From NCBI GenBank assembly GCA_963402885.1, contig OY727094.1, positions 8,434,501 to 8,498,500 of the forward strand: DNA of 64,000 nucleotides, given 5' to 3'. The DNA is from Antedon bifida (taxonomy: Eukaryota; Echinodermata; Crinoidea; Comatulida; Antedonidae). The position numbers were made by a program, and so were the translations under genes. How positions within the stretch are numbered: position 1 is the first letter of the stretch; each line of letters opens with the position of its first letter. Below the pieces are notes generated by a model. The model was not told where the DNA came from. It saw only the letters and a list, made by a program, of their open reading frames with translations, and made no database searches. This document shows, piece by piece, positions 38,501-50,048 of this stretch.

Positions 38501-39579
38501 TGTATCGAGAAGAAGATTGTCGGATATAAATTGTAATAAGATATGAAACGAATTCGACATTATGACAACATTATGAATAGAAATATTATCACATTCTCTC
38601 CACCTATCAAATATACTAGTCATGCATTGTAGAGTAGGCCTGCAAGAGTTGTGTTTTTTAATCAGGAGACCAAATTTTAGTCTCCCCGTGGTAATGTCAA
38701 TAAATAAAAAAAAATTATTTTAGTTGAGTTAAACTTTAAATAGCATTCTAATTTAGGTTGCATAACTATAATTATGAGGATACTGTGTTAATTATCAAAT
38801 TAAAGCAGTCATAATATTTCATGGTCAGAGTGATGTAATATGCACGTTGTTTTATGTCACGCGTGTATTGAATAATACGGTTAAATTATGCTTCATTGCT
38901 ATTTCTTATGAGTATTTAAGTAAAAATCGTCATGCAAACAAATACATGTTACAAGGTCTTGAACGTGCGCGTATAAAAGCCATACCATTATTATTAACTT
39001 TGAACGCGCGCGTACAACAGCCGTACCATTATTATCAACTTTGGACGTGCGCGTACAAAAGCCGTAGGCCTACCACTATTATTAACGTTTGAACGCGCGC
39101 GTATAAACCAGTATTAATATTCTTATCAACATCTGAACGCGCGCGTACAAAATGATAATAAATAATAACAAAACGAATATCAACGTTTAACACGCGGGTA
39201 AGTATATGTTTTAAAGGAACCACCCACAAAGATATATATAAAAAAATATGTGGGTGTTCGTGGACTGAATACCATCACCGATGTACATAACTAGACATAT
39301 TTTCTTTAATAAAAACTTACCTGATAATATAGAGGCTAGAGCTGCTATCATAAATGAAATGATTACCCCCGGTCCAGCCATTTCCCTTGCCACCAGACCC
39401 GACACTACGTACATTCCGGTTCCCATGCAACTGCCAACGCCTAAGGATACCAAATCCAGGGTAGACAGGCATCGGGAGAGTTTCCCAGGAACCTCCTGCT
39501 TGTCGTTGCCAGATACATCCACTGATTTGACCCTCAACAAACGGCCGATGAATGACTGGAACACCGATCTGAACCCCAT
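26508..39579 (-). CDS. Cationic amino acid transporter (SLC7A1-3-like), complete, 8 exons, 708 aa
   Basis: Plasma-membrane importer of arginine, lysine and ornithine of the APC superfamily. Exons 39321-39579, 32228-32464, 31805-32013, 30209-30344, 29587-29806, 28183-29027, 27223-27344 and 26508-26606 join in frame to 709 codons including TGA. CAT hallmarks are intact: [20 protein letters not shown] in membrane segment 1, [17 protein letters not shown] with E92, [39 protein letters not shown] plus SRSIP (E258, E259, P263, R265, P268), and [11 protein letters not shown] before RTQTP. A long hydrophilic loop (roughly residues 415-520, rich in Ser, Glu and Gln) separates the N-terminal core from the last four membrane segments. 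The ATG at 39579 is chosen because it gives a normal CAT N terminus; a possible acceptor lies just upstream, so a 5' untranslated exon is likely. Intron 1 is 6.9 kb. The closest relatives appear to be CAT1/2/3; the exact orthologue is not assignable by eye. Confidence 0.93.
29182..29367. mobile_element. GCTTGGTTCCCACTAG inverted-repeat element, best copy
   Basis: Ends TAAAGCTTGGTTCCCACTAG and CTAGTGGGAACCACGCTTTA. The interior has ACGCAACGCAAG, CAATCACAAGCGA and its inverse. 186 bp, intronic in the first CAT gene. Non-autonomous; superfamily unknown. Confidence 0.75.
30690..30790 (+). mobile_element. Possible retrotransposon 3' tail, (GAAAT)n
   Basis: An ATTTTGTACTATGTAGTTTT stretch is followed by AAATAAAAG and four GAAAT units. 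Looks like a non-LTR 3' end in an intron of the first CAT gene. Confidence 0.35.
34600..35055 (+). repeat. ATC trinucleotide / TTTCTTACTC minisatellite
   Basis: Runs of ATC separated by CAATTTCTTACTCTTATC cassettes, about a dozen cassettes of variable length. The 194-codon open frame across it (Ser/His/Ile runs) is a by-product of the repeat, not a gene. Confidence 0.85.
35545..35690 (+). repeat. 18-bp GGTGGAACACTGC minisatellite
   Basis: About seven units of GTGGAACACTGCNGTAGG with drift toward GTGGGTGGAACACTG. In intron 1 of the first CAT gene. Confidence 0.75.
36002..36120. mobile_element. AAGCTCTGTCTACAC inverted-repeat element, short copy
   Basis: Starts AAGCTCTGTCTAATTTGATG and ends TTTGATAGTGTAGACAGAGC. 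Carries one GTCATATCACTACCATATTT block. In intron 1 of the first CAT gene. Confidence 0.65.
37370..37580 (+). repeat. GAT/ATG-rich low-complexity tract
   Basis: Degenerate GATGAT, GACATTGATGAT and AATGATGATG repeats without a clear period. Small open frames here are compositional. Confidence 0.5.
38225..38536 (+). pseudogene. Decayed LINE open-reading-frame C terminus
   Basis: One frame reads [20 protein letters not shown] then KRARGQAKM, and a shifted frame continues [18 protein letters not shown]. The G-K-R-x-R-G-x-x-x-M / W-M-D-x-x-T-x-x-T-G-L pattern is typical of the C terminus of L1/RTE-like reverse-transcriptase proteins. Frameshift and missing upstream domains mark a dead fragment. 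Confidence 0.6.
38961..39150. repeat. Five-copy CGCGCGT tandem repeat in CAT intron 1
   Basis: Units begin GAACG(T/C)GCGCGTA at about 38961, 39002, 39043, 39091 and 39135 and continue with AAAAGCCGTACCATTATTAT plus TAACTTT. Unit length is 41-48 bp. It lies 170-360 bp downstream of the first coding exon, a position similar to the CGCGCGT pair in the PKHD1L1 gene. Confidence 0.75.
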
Positions 39580-40974
39580 TTTCAATGTTTCTATATGATG
39601 GAAACATTAACATTTATATCATATGTAACTGACACTGAGTTAACCGTACACCTCATACGCGTACATGCTGGTATAACTCTGCCGCATTAATATACTTCTT
39701 GTGTTTATTATTAATAACATTAGTAATCATTTACAATCTATAACAGTTTAATAGTAAGGTCGTACGATTTTTAATCAAACCAAAAGACCTTTGAACAGAA
39801 TAAAATAGTTTACAGTAGGCCTAGGCCATTATAAACTCGAGGAAGAAGTCTTCAACCGATTCAACGTAGTAGCTTTACTAAAATATGCCCAGTATTTTAT
39901 GAACGTTCCATGATATCACTATCATGTTCGTCACAACTGTACCACAGGGGTTAATTTTAACGTTGGTACGGGAGTATAATGTCATATGTGATACTGTATT
40001 TAGAATGTTGCATATGATACTATGAAAATAATTATGATAATTGCCTGGATACCATGAGGGAATCAGCTATCTTGGGTGGAAGTGAAAATATAATACAATA
40101 AAATAAAATTGCGGCTCAGGGGTGGGTTGCATTTTGGTTACATTCTTCAACAAATTATAATATCAGAATTATACATCATGATTTATTAAGAATATCTGTA
40201 TAGCTTACAAATACCTACAATTAATTTGAATAGTATGATCTCCTTCCCCTACAACTAAAACTAAACAAAAATAAAATAAGAATATGGAATATTGTTCAAG
40301 ATGTTGACCCTCGAAAATATGTGGCTCATTATTTTGGTTTTATCGTTTGATATTCTTCAGCCCATACTAATATAATATTTGCAATCCCGTGCAGTTCGCT
40401 ATCAGCGCTCCCAGAAGAATTGATAATTTAGTATACTAATTTAGTATTAATAGATACTCTAGGCTACAATCAAGCAATTTCTGTACATAAACTTAAAATC
40501 AATCGTTAACAGGCGTCGATAAGTGTATGTATATTTACCCAATATTTGAGATCTTACTGGAAATCCTTGTCTACAACCGTTATCAGCATTGATACTCGCG
40601 CGTCTTAATTCCACGACCGTGTACAGCACATCTAAGAAGCAATTTCAAAGCAGTGTAATTCTTAATTTTGTCGATATTTATGCTAATTGCACGTTCTTTC
40701 ATGCAGCATAATGAGCTCACATGAGATAATGCTGGATTTGTACAGTAACGTCTCTCAATTACGTATGCCTACACCTCTATGGCAATACTGCTATAATTGA
40801 TTGAGAACGTTCGTAATTCAGGCGCTCTATGTTCATAATAAATATTGTATTGTTTAAAATAATAATTAGAATAATATGCCTAATTAAAATATTGTAGTGT
40901 ATTATGTACTAAAATCCGTTTGTTCTGTATAAAAGTTGGCGTTCTAATTTTAGAAGTTTATAATACCACTCTAA

Positions 40975-41209
40975 TAATATCCTTGTTATGTGCATTATGA
41001 GAAAGGCCTTTTACGACTCATCAATGGATGCAAACTGGGGATTTTTACTCCGAGAGATTCAATTTAATGTACAAGTATTACCAGTTTGTGGTCCACGGGC
41101 GTTTGTATTTTTATTGTATTGTTTTATTATGTATATTAGTTAAAGAGCTTTGTATCTGTATATGTACATTTGATTACTAAATAAAGAATAAATGAATGAA
41201 AATGAATGA
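40975..41209 (+). mobile_element. Dispersed repeat, probable LINE 3' end (copy 2)
   Basis: Same family as 7080-7321. It ends AATAAAGAATAAATGAATG followed by an (AATG)n-like tail, typical of a non-LTR 3' terminus. No reverse-transcriptase frame remains. Confidence 0.55.
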
Positions 41210-41579
41210 TAATCGAGAAAGATGTTTTATTTTTATTTTTTTTTATTTTATTCAGTTCACAACCAACAGTGATGAAACCGCCACTAACAGGCTGGTAGAA
41301 TAAAAATAAAATAGACTGTAAGTTATGACTGTTATTTAATTACTCCACCGTTTGAATAGGTTCATCTGTCGAAACCATGTTAATTAAATCAATTCACTTC
41401 TTTATGTTAAAGTGTATCGATTGTCTGTTAGACCTAGGCTTACTATTAAAATAAATCCTGCATGTTTAGAAAGATTTCCATATGGTATAATGTTAAATAT
41501 TGATTTTTCGTTTTCCTAAAAGATTGGAAACACACTTAAAGGCCTACATGATATTTTGTGGTGTTTTGTCGCCTCGATT

Positions 41580-41880
41580 TAGCGGTCGATGTTTGGAGGA
41601 AGCTGTGCTACGAGGGCAGGCCTAAATTCTCCTAGAGTGAGTACAACCAACTGATCCTATAGTTACTGCCATCACTCTTTCACCAAGTGTTCGAAGCTCA
41701 CTCACTCCATCGTTCTGGTGGTAGAACGAGTCTTCTCGGATAAAGACTATAAACCGTAGGTCCATTGTACACATCTAGCTCATGTGCACTTTAAAGAACA
41801 TCTTTCGAGACGAGTAGGGTGTACTAGTACATAACAGCCACTGATCATAAGCAACAGTGGTTGGTCTCTGTTGATCTCTA
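41580..41880 (+). repeat. SINE/LINE-tail-like dispersed repeat
   Basis: Contains CTTCTCGGATAAAGACTATA, AAACCGTAGGTCCATTGTAC and CTCATGTGCACTTTAAAGAA. This block order (CTCGGAT, AAACC.AGGTCC, GTGCAC.TTAAAGAAC) resembles a repeat core I recall from several marine invertebrates. Assignment is from memory of the motif only. Confidence 0.45.
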
Positions 41881-42935
41881 GTTTCCTTCTTTGTCTATTT
41901 TGTTTAATTTTCTACATTTCCCATAATCAACAACAGCTAGCGGTGCTTAATAAAAAACATTAGAAGTCAACTTATCGCGTCCAAAATAAAACTCGATGGA
42001 TTTCAAACGCGACTGATATCCTCGTAAACCATTTAATTCACCCGGCCTGTAAGTACTGTAGTGTGGTCTGTTATGTGGTTATTACAGAAATGTTTTTTTG
42101 CTAATTAATAAATGAGAACCTGAATTGAAATAATGATAGAATGTTCTTCTTTAAGGCCTGGTTCCAATCCTTCCCAGAATGTCAGCCAAATTGATTTCTT
42201 ATCCAAAATCCTCTATTTAATATTCCTATAGAATAAACTATACAAAGGCCTACGATGTATAGTACGGACACTAACAGTATTCTACAGTGTGACACGTTAA
42301 ATTGTATATGAAATACGATAGCCATATAGGTCTACATATTTTTTCTTTGGTAACGACTGACATAACGTCTAACTATATTATTTCTCTATATTTTGATTGA
42401 CAACTACTAAATAATTTGCATTTTAACATTATAAACAACAATAAATTAATAAGCAGCGATGAAGCAATCAAGAAAAATGTAAATCATTCACAATAAGAAA
42501 ACAAAAATATTATATTAACTAATAATATAAAGTTCTACATTTTAGAACCACGCGATTGACTTACACGTATTTCAGTGTATTTAGCCATAGGTCTGCGAAA
42601 TCATCACGTGACGTGTGACGAGAATTTCTTAATAAGCTAGTTTGATCATTTGAAGAATAATATCGTTACCCAAACCGCCGTCGTGTAATGAACTTCCCGA
42701 TTGTACCGACGACGTATGTGTCATGCGTATTATTATGTTTGTACAAATAATTGTCAACACGATCATATTCACCTAAACTAATATTTAATGCGAGATATGA
42801 TGTACTGTACACAATACGTGTAGTCACAAACACAGGTAATTCTATTACATTGTTCAGCAATCATTACTATACACGATTTGCTATTATGGTATCAAATAAT
42901 TCGCTCTGTACAATGTATACTTCTGCCTGCTTTAA

Positions 42936-43200
42936 ATATGTATTGTCCCCAAAAACATAAAAATAAAGATTAATTAAATCAGACTTTGAATAAGTTATTT
43001 TATTTTAATAAAGTTAATCTCTTCTGTAAAAAAAAGAAAAATAATAATGCTTTCTCATATAAAATGACAAAATTCAACCAAAAACACATCGGCTGGCAGC
43101 CAATTTGACTATTTTTTGCTTTAAATTACAATTTTTTCAGGTAAATAATTTTTTTTTCGATCCAATTTTTGGTCAAACTGAATAATTATTATGGGACATT
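42936..43200. mobile_element. TTAA-type inverted-repeat element, diverged copy
   Basis: Left end ATATGTATTGTCCCC follows TTAA at 42932-42935. The interior resembles the 58246 copy (GTAAATAATTTTTTTTTCGAT, AATAATTATTATGGGACATT). The right end is truncated after GGGACATT. Confidence 0.6.
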
Positions 43201-43576
43201 AAAATGGCATATTCAACAAAAAAAATGTAAACAAAAATGTCAGGGGAGAATATAACTTTAATTGCCCATACGACTGAACTAACCAACATTTTGTTGCGTT
43301 GTATTGTCAACAATATTAATAAATTACGAGTTAATTGGTAACATACACACGTGGGTGTCAATATGCATTTGTCTATTCACTCGAAATATAAATTGATTTA
43401 AATAAATTTTCAGTCTCAAGAAAATGTTGAGAATGCAATGTACCGTATTATGCATGTTTGCAATCGTGAACACGATGTTGACCAAAAGGCACGAACACAA
43501 CGTGAATTATTAAAACGATACATTATTCACATGAAAGACATACAGTACATGCTTGTGTGTGAAGTAAGAATAATTA

Positions 43577-43762
43577 AAGCTCTGTCTACACTATCAAACA
43601 TTATGTGACAAAAAAATGTGATGTGCCCATATAAATGGACATGCTAATGTCATATCACTACCATATTTGGGCATATCACTACCATATTTGGGCATATCAC
43701 TACCATATTAGAGCACATCACACTTCTTTTGTCAAAATAGTTGGATAGTGTAGACAGAGCTT
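43577..43762. mobile_element. AAGCTCTGTCTACAC inverted-repeat element, complete copy
   Basis: Ends AAGCTCTGTCTACACTATCA and GATAGTGTAGACAGAGCTT. The interior contains three tandem CATATCACTACCATATTTGG units. About 186 bp, non-coding, between the first two CAT genes. Confidence 0.75.
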
Positions 43763-44931
43763 AAAGCATGTTTATACAGGACGATAACGAATTTGTCGTT
43801 CGTAAAACAGGAGTAGGGAAAATCGTTGACTCTGAAATTTACAAAACATTTACAATAAATTAGTAGGGTAAATGTCATGACCTTTGTAATACAAGGTTAG
43901 CTCCGTGATAGGAAACAATCAGAAACCAATATTGGTCACATATGCCACTATATAATAAAGAAATAATATATGTAACTAGAATATTGATGTTCGAATATAT
44001 AAGTGACTATGAATACATGAAATAACTTGAATTTCTCATATTTGAATTTGTGATGCGTGGGAGTATAGAGTAATATTAAATTGATACATTCAAAATTCAT
44101 ACAGCGAAAATCACAACTATATCATGAAATCGATATAAATACAAATTCTTTCAAAATGCCATTATGAATAATAATCATAAATATAATAAACACCTTATAT
44201 TATATTGTCTAATCAATAATAAGATGACAAAATAAGAAAGACAAATTGTATTGAATAGTTTAAACAAATCTTCGAAACATTGTATTGGATTAAAACGAAC
44301 TATTCTAACCAGTTAGCTATAGTCTCATATTTAAAATTACGACCTTTTCACAACTCGAATACTCGACTGTCGGGCCAAAAGACACTAAGCGAAACTATGA
44401 ATTACTGTTAGACTCAACAGCTATTAATACAGAATATTATTTTCAGATTCATTTTATTATTGTTGTCGTGTGTTGTTGCACGAATAATAATCGCATATAA
44501 CTCGCGAGTGAAACATTTTCATCACTAAATCAAGAGAGGGCGTTATTATAAGCTTTGGAGATGACAACTATAATTACAATTCTAAATTGAATTCTTTTAA
44601 TAGCAAAACTGCTTTTAATCATTAATATTTTAAGTGAATTCCCGAATGCTATTGACATGGCTCAAGTACCTCTTTTATTAAACAAATCAGAGCAGAACCG
44701 CTATGAGTAAATTCAATAGCGACAGTAATCCGTCCCATTGTGGTCACGTCTTGACATTTCTTGACTGTTGTTACCTTTCCGCTTGGTTGATCACAGAGTC
44801 AACCAACGGACAATAGTTATATAATAGAAATACTTTAAACGCATGCTATTTTAAAAACTGTAAATCTCTTTTAACGAGTAAGTATGGACACAGGTTTGAC
44901 TGGAATCTTTGCTAATGGTTGAACCAAATTA

Positions 44932-47924
44932 ATGATTGACGTAGCTTTTAAAACGTCAGCGATCATGGAGTATAGCGCAGCAGTGTATTACCAAAAGTTC
45001 TTTCGGCGTAAAAAAGAATTACAGCCGGCACACGCCACTCAACGACTAAAACGATGCCTGACTACCTTAGACTTGGTTATATTCGGTACTGGAAATATGT
45101 TAGGTGCCGGTTTGTATATTGTTACTGGAGAAGTTATCCGAACCTACGCCGGACCATCAGCTATAGTTTCTTACCTCATAGCGGGAACCATTGCGTTTTT
45201 CTCGGCTCTATGTTATGCTGAGTTAGCTGCTCTTCTTCAAGTCTCTGGCTCAGCGTATTATTACGTGTACGTGGCATTGGGTGAGTTTCCTGCATTTCTC
45301 GTAGGATGGAATCTTATTTTGGAATGTTTAATCGGTGCTGCGTGCGCGGCGTCGACATGGAGCGCCTATCTTAACGAAATAATGGACTCCAAAATAGGAA
45401 ATTATACAGTTGAGTATCTTTTAGGTGGCAAGCCATGGAAATCTGACATTTTACTGCCATACCCTGACATCGTAGCAGGAATTGTATGTTTACTTGCATC
45501 TATGTTAACAGCAATAGGACCAAAGGCCACACTGCGGTTAAATATAGTTTTCGCCGTTGTAAATGTTTTGGTTGTAGTGGCTATATCTGTCATCGGATTC
45601 GAAAAAGGTACAGTAGACAACCTAACCCTACCAGATGGATTTTTTGCATACGGTATGGCTGGAGTTTTATCTGGAAGCGGGTTTTGTTTTTACTCGTTCA
45701 GTGGTTTTGACGCGTTGTCCATTGCAGTTGAAGAAACAGAAAATCCATCAAGGAGCGTGCCAATAGCGACACTCGTCAGTATGTCAGTGACTATACTAAC
45801 GGCGGTTGTTTCATGCCTTTCACTGACGTTACTCCGGCCGTACTTTGACATAGATCCTGCCTGGTCATACTTCGAAGCATTCGAAACTTTAAACAACGTG
45901 TATGTAGCGTATAGTCTGCTCATATGTGTATTGACAGGAATATCAGCTTTGGTTGTAGCTCATCTATTCACAATGCCACGAATAGCTTTATCAATGGCAC
46001 GTCACGGTCTACTCTTCACATTCTTAGCAACAATTAGTCAACGAACTGGAACGCCATTAGTAACTATTGCTTCGTTTGGTATAATCCCGACACTATTGGC
46101 AATGTTTATTCGCTTTGATGTCCTCATTGAGCTTCTCTCCATCGGTATATTCCTAGCCCATGTCGCTGTAGTGTGTTCCGTTATTGTTTTAAGAAGTGAA
46201 AAATTAGATTTAGCCACAGGACAACTGGAGGAGACACTCCCATTAAAACGGACAACAATCTCATATCAAAGAGGATTGAGAATCCGGACACATTCAGAAA
46301 CTGATTCGGTCACAAGCGAACCAGAATTCCTTCAAAATCTCGAAGATGATAATGTTAGAGGAACAGACCTAAAAACTATACCAGAAAATGGCTGGAAATA
46401 TATATTGGAAACAACGCCTATACAGGCATGGTTGTTGTTATATGTTATATTCATTTCTGCAGCAGCTGCAATAGTTATTAATTTACCTTCTAAAGAAAAG
46501 TATCCGATTTTATTTTGGAGTATGGTTGCCGTTGGTGGTGTCGTCTTTTTGATAGGATTGCGCTGTTTCTTATCCGTCGCTCGTATTAAAGGGGAAACAA
46601 ATAAACGAAAGTTTAAGGTAAACTAAAATGCCACATATTAATGAATATAAAATGTTTTCTTTATGATGATGGTGACAATCTTGATGATGGTTACAGTCTT
46701 GATGATGATGATAATCTTGATGATGGTTAAAATCTTGATGACGGTGACAATCTATATGACGGTGACAATCTATATGACGGTGACAATCTTGATGATGGTG
46801 ACAATCTTGATGATGGTGACAATCTTGATGATGGTGACAATCTTGATGATGGTGACAATCTTGATGATGGTGACAATCTTGATGATGGTGACAATCATGA
46901 TGATGGTGACAATCTTGATGATGGTGATAATCTTGATGACGGTGACAATCTTGATGACGGTGACAATCTTGATGATTGTGATCATCTTGATGATGGTGAT
47001 AATCTTGATGATGGTGACAATCTTGATGATGGTGACATTCTTGACGGCGATGACAAAAATGACGATGACAATTTTGATGGCCATGATGACAATAATATTG
47101 ATGATGACAATAATTAATGACAATCTTGACGAAGATAATGACAACATTGATGATGAAGATGACAATAAAATTGATGGTAATATTATTCAATGATAATGAT
47201 AACAATAATATAGAAAATGTTCATGACGTAATGATGAACAGAAGTAATAATTATAATGCTGATGGTAATATGATGTATAAATAATAATAAACGACGTTAC
47301 TAATAATGTATTTTTTCCATAGGTTCCTTGTATGCCATATTTGCCAGGAATTGTTATCGCACTAGAGCTGTTACTTATGGTGAATCTTAAAGCTTTCGCC
47401 TGGCTTCGTCTGCTCATTTGGACTGGCATTGGTAAGAAAATAGATCAATCATTGTCAATTATTAATTATAACTCAAATAAACCATAAACACCCACATACT
47501 ACACGTGTTACCGTTCTCGTTAATTTCCGAATAAACGGGTTTTCTTCAGGGTTCAATGTCGTTAATTAAATCAAATGAATTTAAACCAAACACACATATT
47601 AAACGTGTCGGGAACGGAAGTACCACACTCGTTAATTTCCGAAATGAACGCGGTTTTCTCCGTTTTTCCAAATACTGTTTCTCATTGCAATTCAGTCTTT
47701 ACTACGTCATCGACACCTATTGTTTCACATGGACTACAGTACTTTGAACAAATAAATGAAATGATTGTTTTTAAATTAATTTTTCAGGATTAGTGATATA
47801 CATATGTTACGGCATATCACACAGTACGGAAAACAGTAAAAGGGAAGCAAGATCTGGATACGTAATATTTCACAAGGATTTACCTGATCCCAATTGCAGT
47901 ACAGTATATCTACAAACAAGTTGA
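44932..47924 (+). CDS. Cationic amino acid transporter (SLC7 CAT family), 3 exons, 643 aa, intron-poor
   Basis: Exons 44932-46617, 47323-47431 and 47788-47924 join in frame (562 codons, then phase 0, then phase 1) to TGA at 47922. CAT signatures: RCLTTLDLVIFGTGNMLGAG, CYAELAALLQVSGSAYYYVY (E97), GEFPAFLVGWNLILECLIGA, FYSFSGFDALSIAVEETENP followed by SRSVPIAT, and MPRIALSMARHGLLFTFL before RTGTP. The third exon gives the last membrane segment (GLVIYICYGISHST) and a short tail. An in-frame TGA lies nine bases before the chosen ATG; Met12 (MEYSAAVYYQKFF) is an alternative start. Unlike the first CAT, nearly the whole transporter core is one exon, while the two 3' introns are kept. The first intron contains an 18-bp GATGATGGTGACAATCTT minisatellite. 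Substrate class is inferred from the family; the subtype (CAT4-like or other) is uncertain. Confidence 0.93.
46664..47050 (+). repeat. 18-bp GATGATGGTGACAATCTT minisatellite in the second CAT gene
   Basis: About 20 units, starting some 45 bp after the donor at 46617 and decaying into GAT-rich sequence up to about 47200. Because 18 is divisible by three, several frames on both strands stay open (131, 176 and 211 codons), all of them repeat artefacts. Confidence 0.9.
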
Positions 47925-48124
47925 ATAATTCCATAATATGAATTAAATTATTATTTAAATATTTTTTTCATGAATTCCTTGGGATTCAGTTGTAATAGTA
48001 TTATATAAAGTTGAATATAGTGAACATATCAGGACAATTGTCCTCTTGAGGAGTGTCTCCTGAAGAGTGTTTTGGTCGTGGTGACAAATATATTATATTG
48101 TCTCTCGTTCACTTCACAGAAAAA

Positions 48125-48728
48125 TGTCTCCTCAATAGAGGTGTCTCCTCAATATAGGTGTCTCCTCAATAGATGTGTCTCCTCAATAGAGGTGTCTCCT
48201 CAATAGAGATGTCTCCTCAATAGAGGTGTCTCCTCAATAGAGGTGTCCCCTCAATTGAGGCGTCCCCGCAATAGAGGCGTCCCCTCAATAGAGGCGTCCC
48301 CTCAATAGAGACGTCCCCTCAATAGAGGTGTCCCCTCAATAGAGGTTTTTCTCTCAATAGAGGTGTCCCCTCAATAGAGGTGTCTCCTTAATAGACGTGT
48401 CTCCTCAATAGAGCTGTTCTATCAATGAGGCGTTCTCTTAAAAAAGAGGCGTTCTCTCAGTAAAGAGGCGTTCTCTCAGTAGAGAGGCGTTCTCTCAGTA
48501 AAGAGGCGTTCTCTCAGTAAAGAGGCGTTCTCTCAGTAAAGAGGCGTACTCTCAATAAAGGTGTTCTCTCAATAGAGGTGTCTTTCAATAGAGGTGTCTT
48601 TCAATAGAGGTATCTTTCAATAGAGGCGTTCTCTCAATAGAGGCGTCCCCTCAATAGAGGCCCCTTCCTCAATAGAGGCGTCCCCTCAATAGAGGCCCCT
48701 TCCTCAATAGAGACGTCCCCTCAGTAGG
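48125..48728 (+). repeat. GTCTCCTCAATAGAG minisatellite
   Basis: Around 35-40 units of a 15-17 bp repeat, with sub-blocks of variants: GTCTCCTCAATAGAG, GTCCCCTCAATAGAG, GTTCTCTCAGTAAAGAG and GTCTTTCAATAGAG. Block-wise variants indicate internal expansion. It lies 200-800 bp beyond the second CAT gene. Confidence 0.9.
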
Positions 48729-49494
48729 GTGTTTGAAGAAGGGTTTTTCTTCCAAGGCAAATTCTATAATAATACAAATTATACTGTACTAGCAATAAGA
48801 AGGCCCATTGGGATACATAAAGCCGTAGGATGGATGTGTCATGCCATTATTATACAAAAAGTAAATAAGATACCATATACTGTACGTGTAATAATCAGCA
48901 AAATCAACATTGTATTTGCCGTCATATGTCAACGCAAACATACTAGTTGACGCAAAACACGCATTATTGACGCATTATTACGTCAAAATCGCCTCAAACG
49001 TATGCTTTTATTGATGAAAATGCAATTAACACTCTAAATATAAACTAATTTGTATAATTTACGCTTTATACTGGTGGGGCTTGGTTATAATTGGTAGGGC
49101 TTGGTGTTGGTATTTAGGAGGACCCGCAAAATGAGAAAAAAAATTGGGGCTATACTCAATTTTATTCAAGAAGTTTTTTGATTTTACAATTTAGGCCTTC
49201 AGATATGACACTAAAAATGTCTACAGTATTTATAACATAATAATTGTTAATGTTTAATATCTATTACAATTGAAGGCCTACCTACAGTATGCATTAATAA
49301 TTTTTCAAATACAATTTTTTCAATTGATCAACCATATGTTGTATATTAAATGCAATAATGTGACGTGTATTTAAATTCGCTTGTGGTTTGATATCGAAAG
49401 TATGTGTGTTATTTATTTTTAAATAAACAAACGATGAAGAAAATGAAAAAATAAACGATAGATAAAGAAAATACGTTTGGACGCAATTTAAAAT

Positions 49495-50048
49495 CAGAAA
49501 CATTGAGGAGAAACGAGGTCATACATGGCTGCAGTTGCGTGCTCAAATTTTAGTTGAGTGTTTACCGACCGACCGACATAGTGAGTAAAAACGAGTATCT
49601 ATAAATTTATATCGGATATTTTTGACAATACAATACAATTAAATTTTTTCTATTTGCAAATCTTTGTTTTGTTTCGCTATTTTGTTCTTTAGTGCTATAA
49701 TAGTGAGCTGGATTTTAAAAAAAGAAACGCTGAAGATGGGGAAATCAATGATAACGAAAAGAGGGTGTAAAATGTACAAATCAGAAACATTGAGGAGCGA
49801 GGAGCAGTGATTGAAATCAAATCGATTACCAACAGTCAGTTTAACGTTATATTGTTTTCACTGGATTGTTTATCATCCAACCTGTACAGTTAACACCCCA
49901 TCGAAAAAAAATTAACCTAATTCCATTAGAATATGCTTTACGTCCTTTTGTTTACCAATCAAATCCAAAATTAGCAACTATAAATATCGGATATTTATGA
50001 CAATACAATAGAATTCAATTATTGCTATTTGCAAATCTCTTTGTTTAC
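49495..50048 (+). repeat. Imperfect direct duplication upstream of the third CAT gene
   Basis: The first part (49495-49690) and second part (49784-50048) share TCAGAAACATTGAGGAG, CTATAAAT...TATCGGATATTT, GACAATACAATA and ATTTGCAAATCT.TTTGTTT. The first part also carries CATGGCTGCAGTTGCGTG and GTGTTTACCGACCGACCGAC, a cassette also found at 4195-4262. Confidence 0.6.

Larger units (their letters stand above)
32465..39320 (-). other. Intron 1 of the first CAT gene
   Basis: 6.9 kb between the exon for membrane segments 1-2 and the exon beginning GVCYAEFG. It holds an ATC-rich minisatellite (34600-35055), an 18-bp minisatellite (35545-35690), a small inverted-repeat element (36002-36120), a tRNA-like remnant near 37202, GAT-rich low-complexity sequence (37370-37580), a decayed LINE C terminus (38225-38536) and a 41-48 bp CGCGCG repeat (38961-39150). 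I see no extra coding exon. Confidence 0.65.
39580..44931. other. Divergent intergenic region between the first and second CAT genes
   Basis: 5.3 kb between two start codons facing away from each other, so it should contain both promoters. Contents are a LINE tail (40975-41209), a SINE-like repeat (41580-41880), a TTAA element (42936-43200) and an AAGCTCTGTCTACAC element (43577-43762). No gene seen; the remaining stretches are AT-rich. Confidence 0.6.

Noticed and set aside
46570-47205. Open frames of 211, 176 and 131 codons (His-Gln-Asp-Cys or Met-Val-Thr-Ile-Leu repeats)
   Set aside because: By-products of an 18-bp minisatellite inside an intron of the second CAT gene.
48125-48728. Regular repeats suggesting a CRISPR array
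   Set aside because: Head-to-tail 15-17 bp minisatellite with no unique spacers, in a eukaryotic genome.
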